Shown here: positions 63,959 to 64,000 of the stretch, in pieces
Numbering within the stretch: the first letter of the stretch is position 1
Layout: every line of letters starts with the position of its first letter
Assembly (NCBI GenBank): GCA_018676675.1
Contig: JABHEG010000334.1
Coordinates: forward strand, 115,318 to 179,317
Direction: 5' to 3'
Length of the DNA: 64,000 nucleotides
Source of the DNA: Lentisphaerota bacterium
GTDB taxonomy: Bacteria > Verrucomicrobiota > Lentisphaeria > Oligosphaerales > JABHEG01
Position numbers and translations under genes: made by a program
The notes under the pieces: generated by a model
Databases searched by the model: none
Told to the model about the DNA's origin: nothing
Seen by the model: only the letters and a program-made list of their open reading frames with translations

Positions 63959-64000
63959 TTGCGTGCGATCTCTGCTTTTTCCAGCTTTTCGCTCTTTTCC
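63910..64000 (-). CDS. C-terminal fragment of an unknown protein
   Basis: The minus strand is open from the window edge to a TGA at 63910-63912. The last residues read KAEIARNYSAPDERGIDKEKFL. The stop overlaps an ATG (63913-63911) that would start a following gene, an operon-style ATGA overlap. That next frame continues only about 13 codons before it enters sequence antisense to the CBM9-like domain. The stretch is richer in A+T than the rest of the window. The protein is not recognisable from 29 residues. Confidence 0.4.
   Translation of the reverse strand, partial: EKSEKLEKAEIARNYSAPDERGIDKEKFL

Noticed and set aside
1..64000. tRNA, rRNA or CRISPR sequences
   Set aside because: I looked through the gaps for cloverleaf-type T-loop motifs and regularly spaced direct repeats and saw none.

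Overview
This is a GC-rich bacterial chromosome segment with about 40 protein genes and no rRNA, tRNA or CRISPR array that I could find. The gene content suggests a member of the PVC group (Lentisphaerota, Kiritimatiellota, Planctomycetota or Verrucomicrobiota) or a relative such as Hydrogenedentota. The pointers are twin-arginine Gfo/Idh/MocA oxidoreductases, a HEAT-repeat lipoprotein, DUF4838 and GH20-like glycan enzymes, a hydrazine-synthase-A-like propeller/cytochrome protein, paired DUF362/DUF6599 proteins, UroD-type methyltransferase-like proteins and a Gld-type ABC system. This assignment is inference from gene content, not from a marker gene.

Layout. 1-5.2 kb: a HEAT lipoprotein (runs off the left edge), a Tat-exported oxidoreductase, a small DUF6125-like gene bracketed by two 137-bp MITE-like elements, and a nitroreductase. 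5.4-10.6 kb: a two-domain pectate-lyase-fold protein coupled to a membrane-anchored repeat protein. 10.9-20.8 kb: a SWIM/SNF2 helicase converging on a giant alpha-2-macroglobulin-like protein. 21-25.7 kb: heparinase II/III-like protein and aconitase. 25.8-35.1 kb: two facing clusters, DUF362 + polyferredoxin on plus, and GH71/99-like + M14 peptidase + aldo/keto-reductase-like + DUF362 + DUF6599 on minus. 35.4-37.4 kb: GH20-related protein. 37.7-45.4 kb: a redox block of thiol peroxidase, rubredoxin, IscA-like protein and nqrBCDEF (no nqrA next to it), a conserved unknown, a UroD-like protein and rubrerythrin. 45.8-50.4 kb: GH42-like protein, DUF1349-like protein and an EEP phosphatase/nuclease. 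50.5-55.6 kb: the gld-type operon (ABC ATPase, permease, GldG, DUF4340). 56-64 kb: dGTPase, HzsA-like triheme protein, a second Gfo/Idh/MocA and a DUF4838 protein whose C-terminal domain is cut near the right edge by unrelated sequence.

How the genes fit together. Many exported proteins look devoted to taking apart complex polysaccharides or host/algal glycans (pectate-lyase fold, heparinase, GH71/99-, GH20-, GH42-, DUF4838- and CBM9-like domains), with Gfo/Idh/MocA oxidoreductases handling released sugars. The nqr block with rubredoxin, rubrerythrin and thiol peroxidase suggests sodium-pumping NADH oxidation and peroxide defence in an anaerobe or microaerophile. The DUF362/polyferredoxin/DUF6599 proteins form an uncharacterised envelope redox module.

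The strongest unexplained signals are the MITE pair with exact 10-bp target duplications, the nqr operon without nqrA but with an IscA-like and a rubredoxin gene at its head, the mirrored DUF362 clusters, and the broken gene at the right edge.
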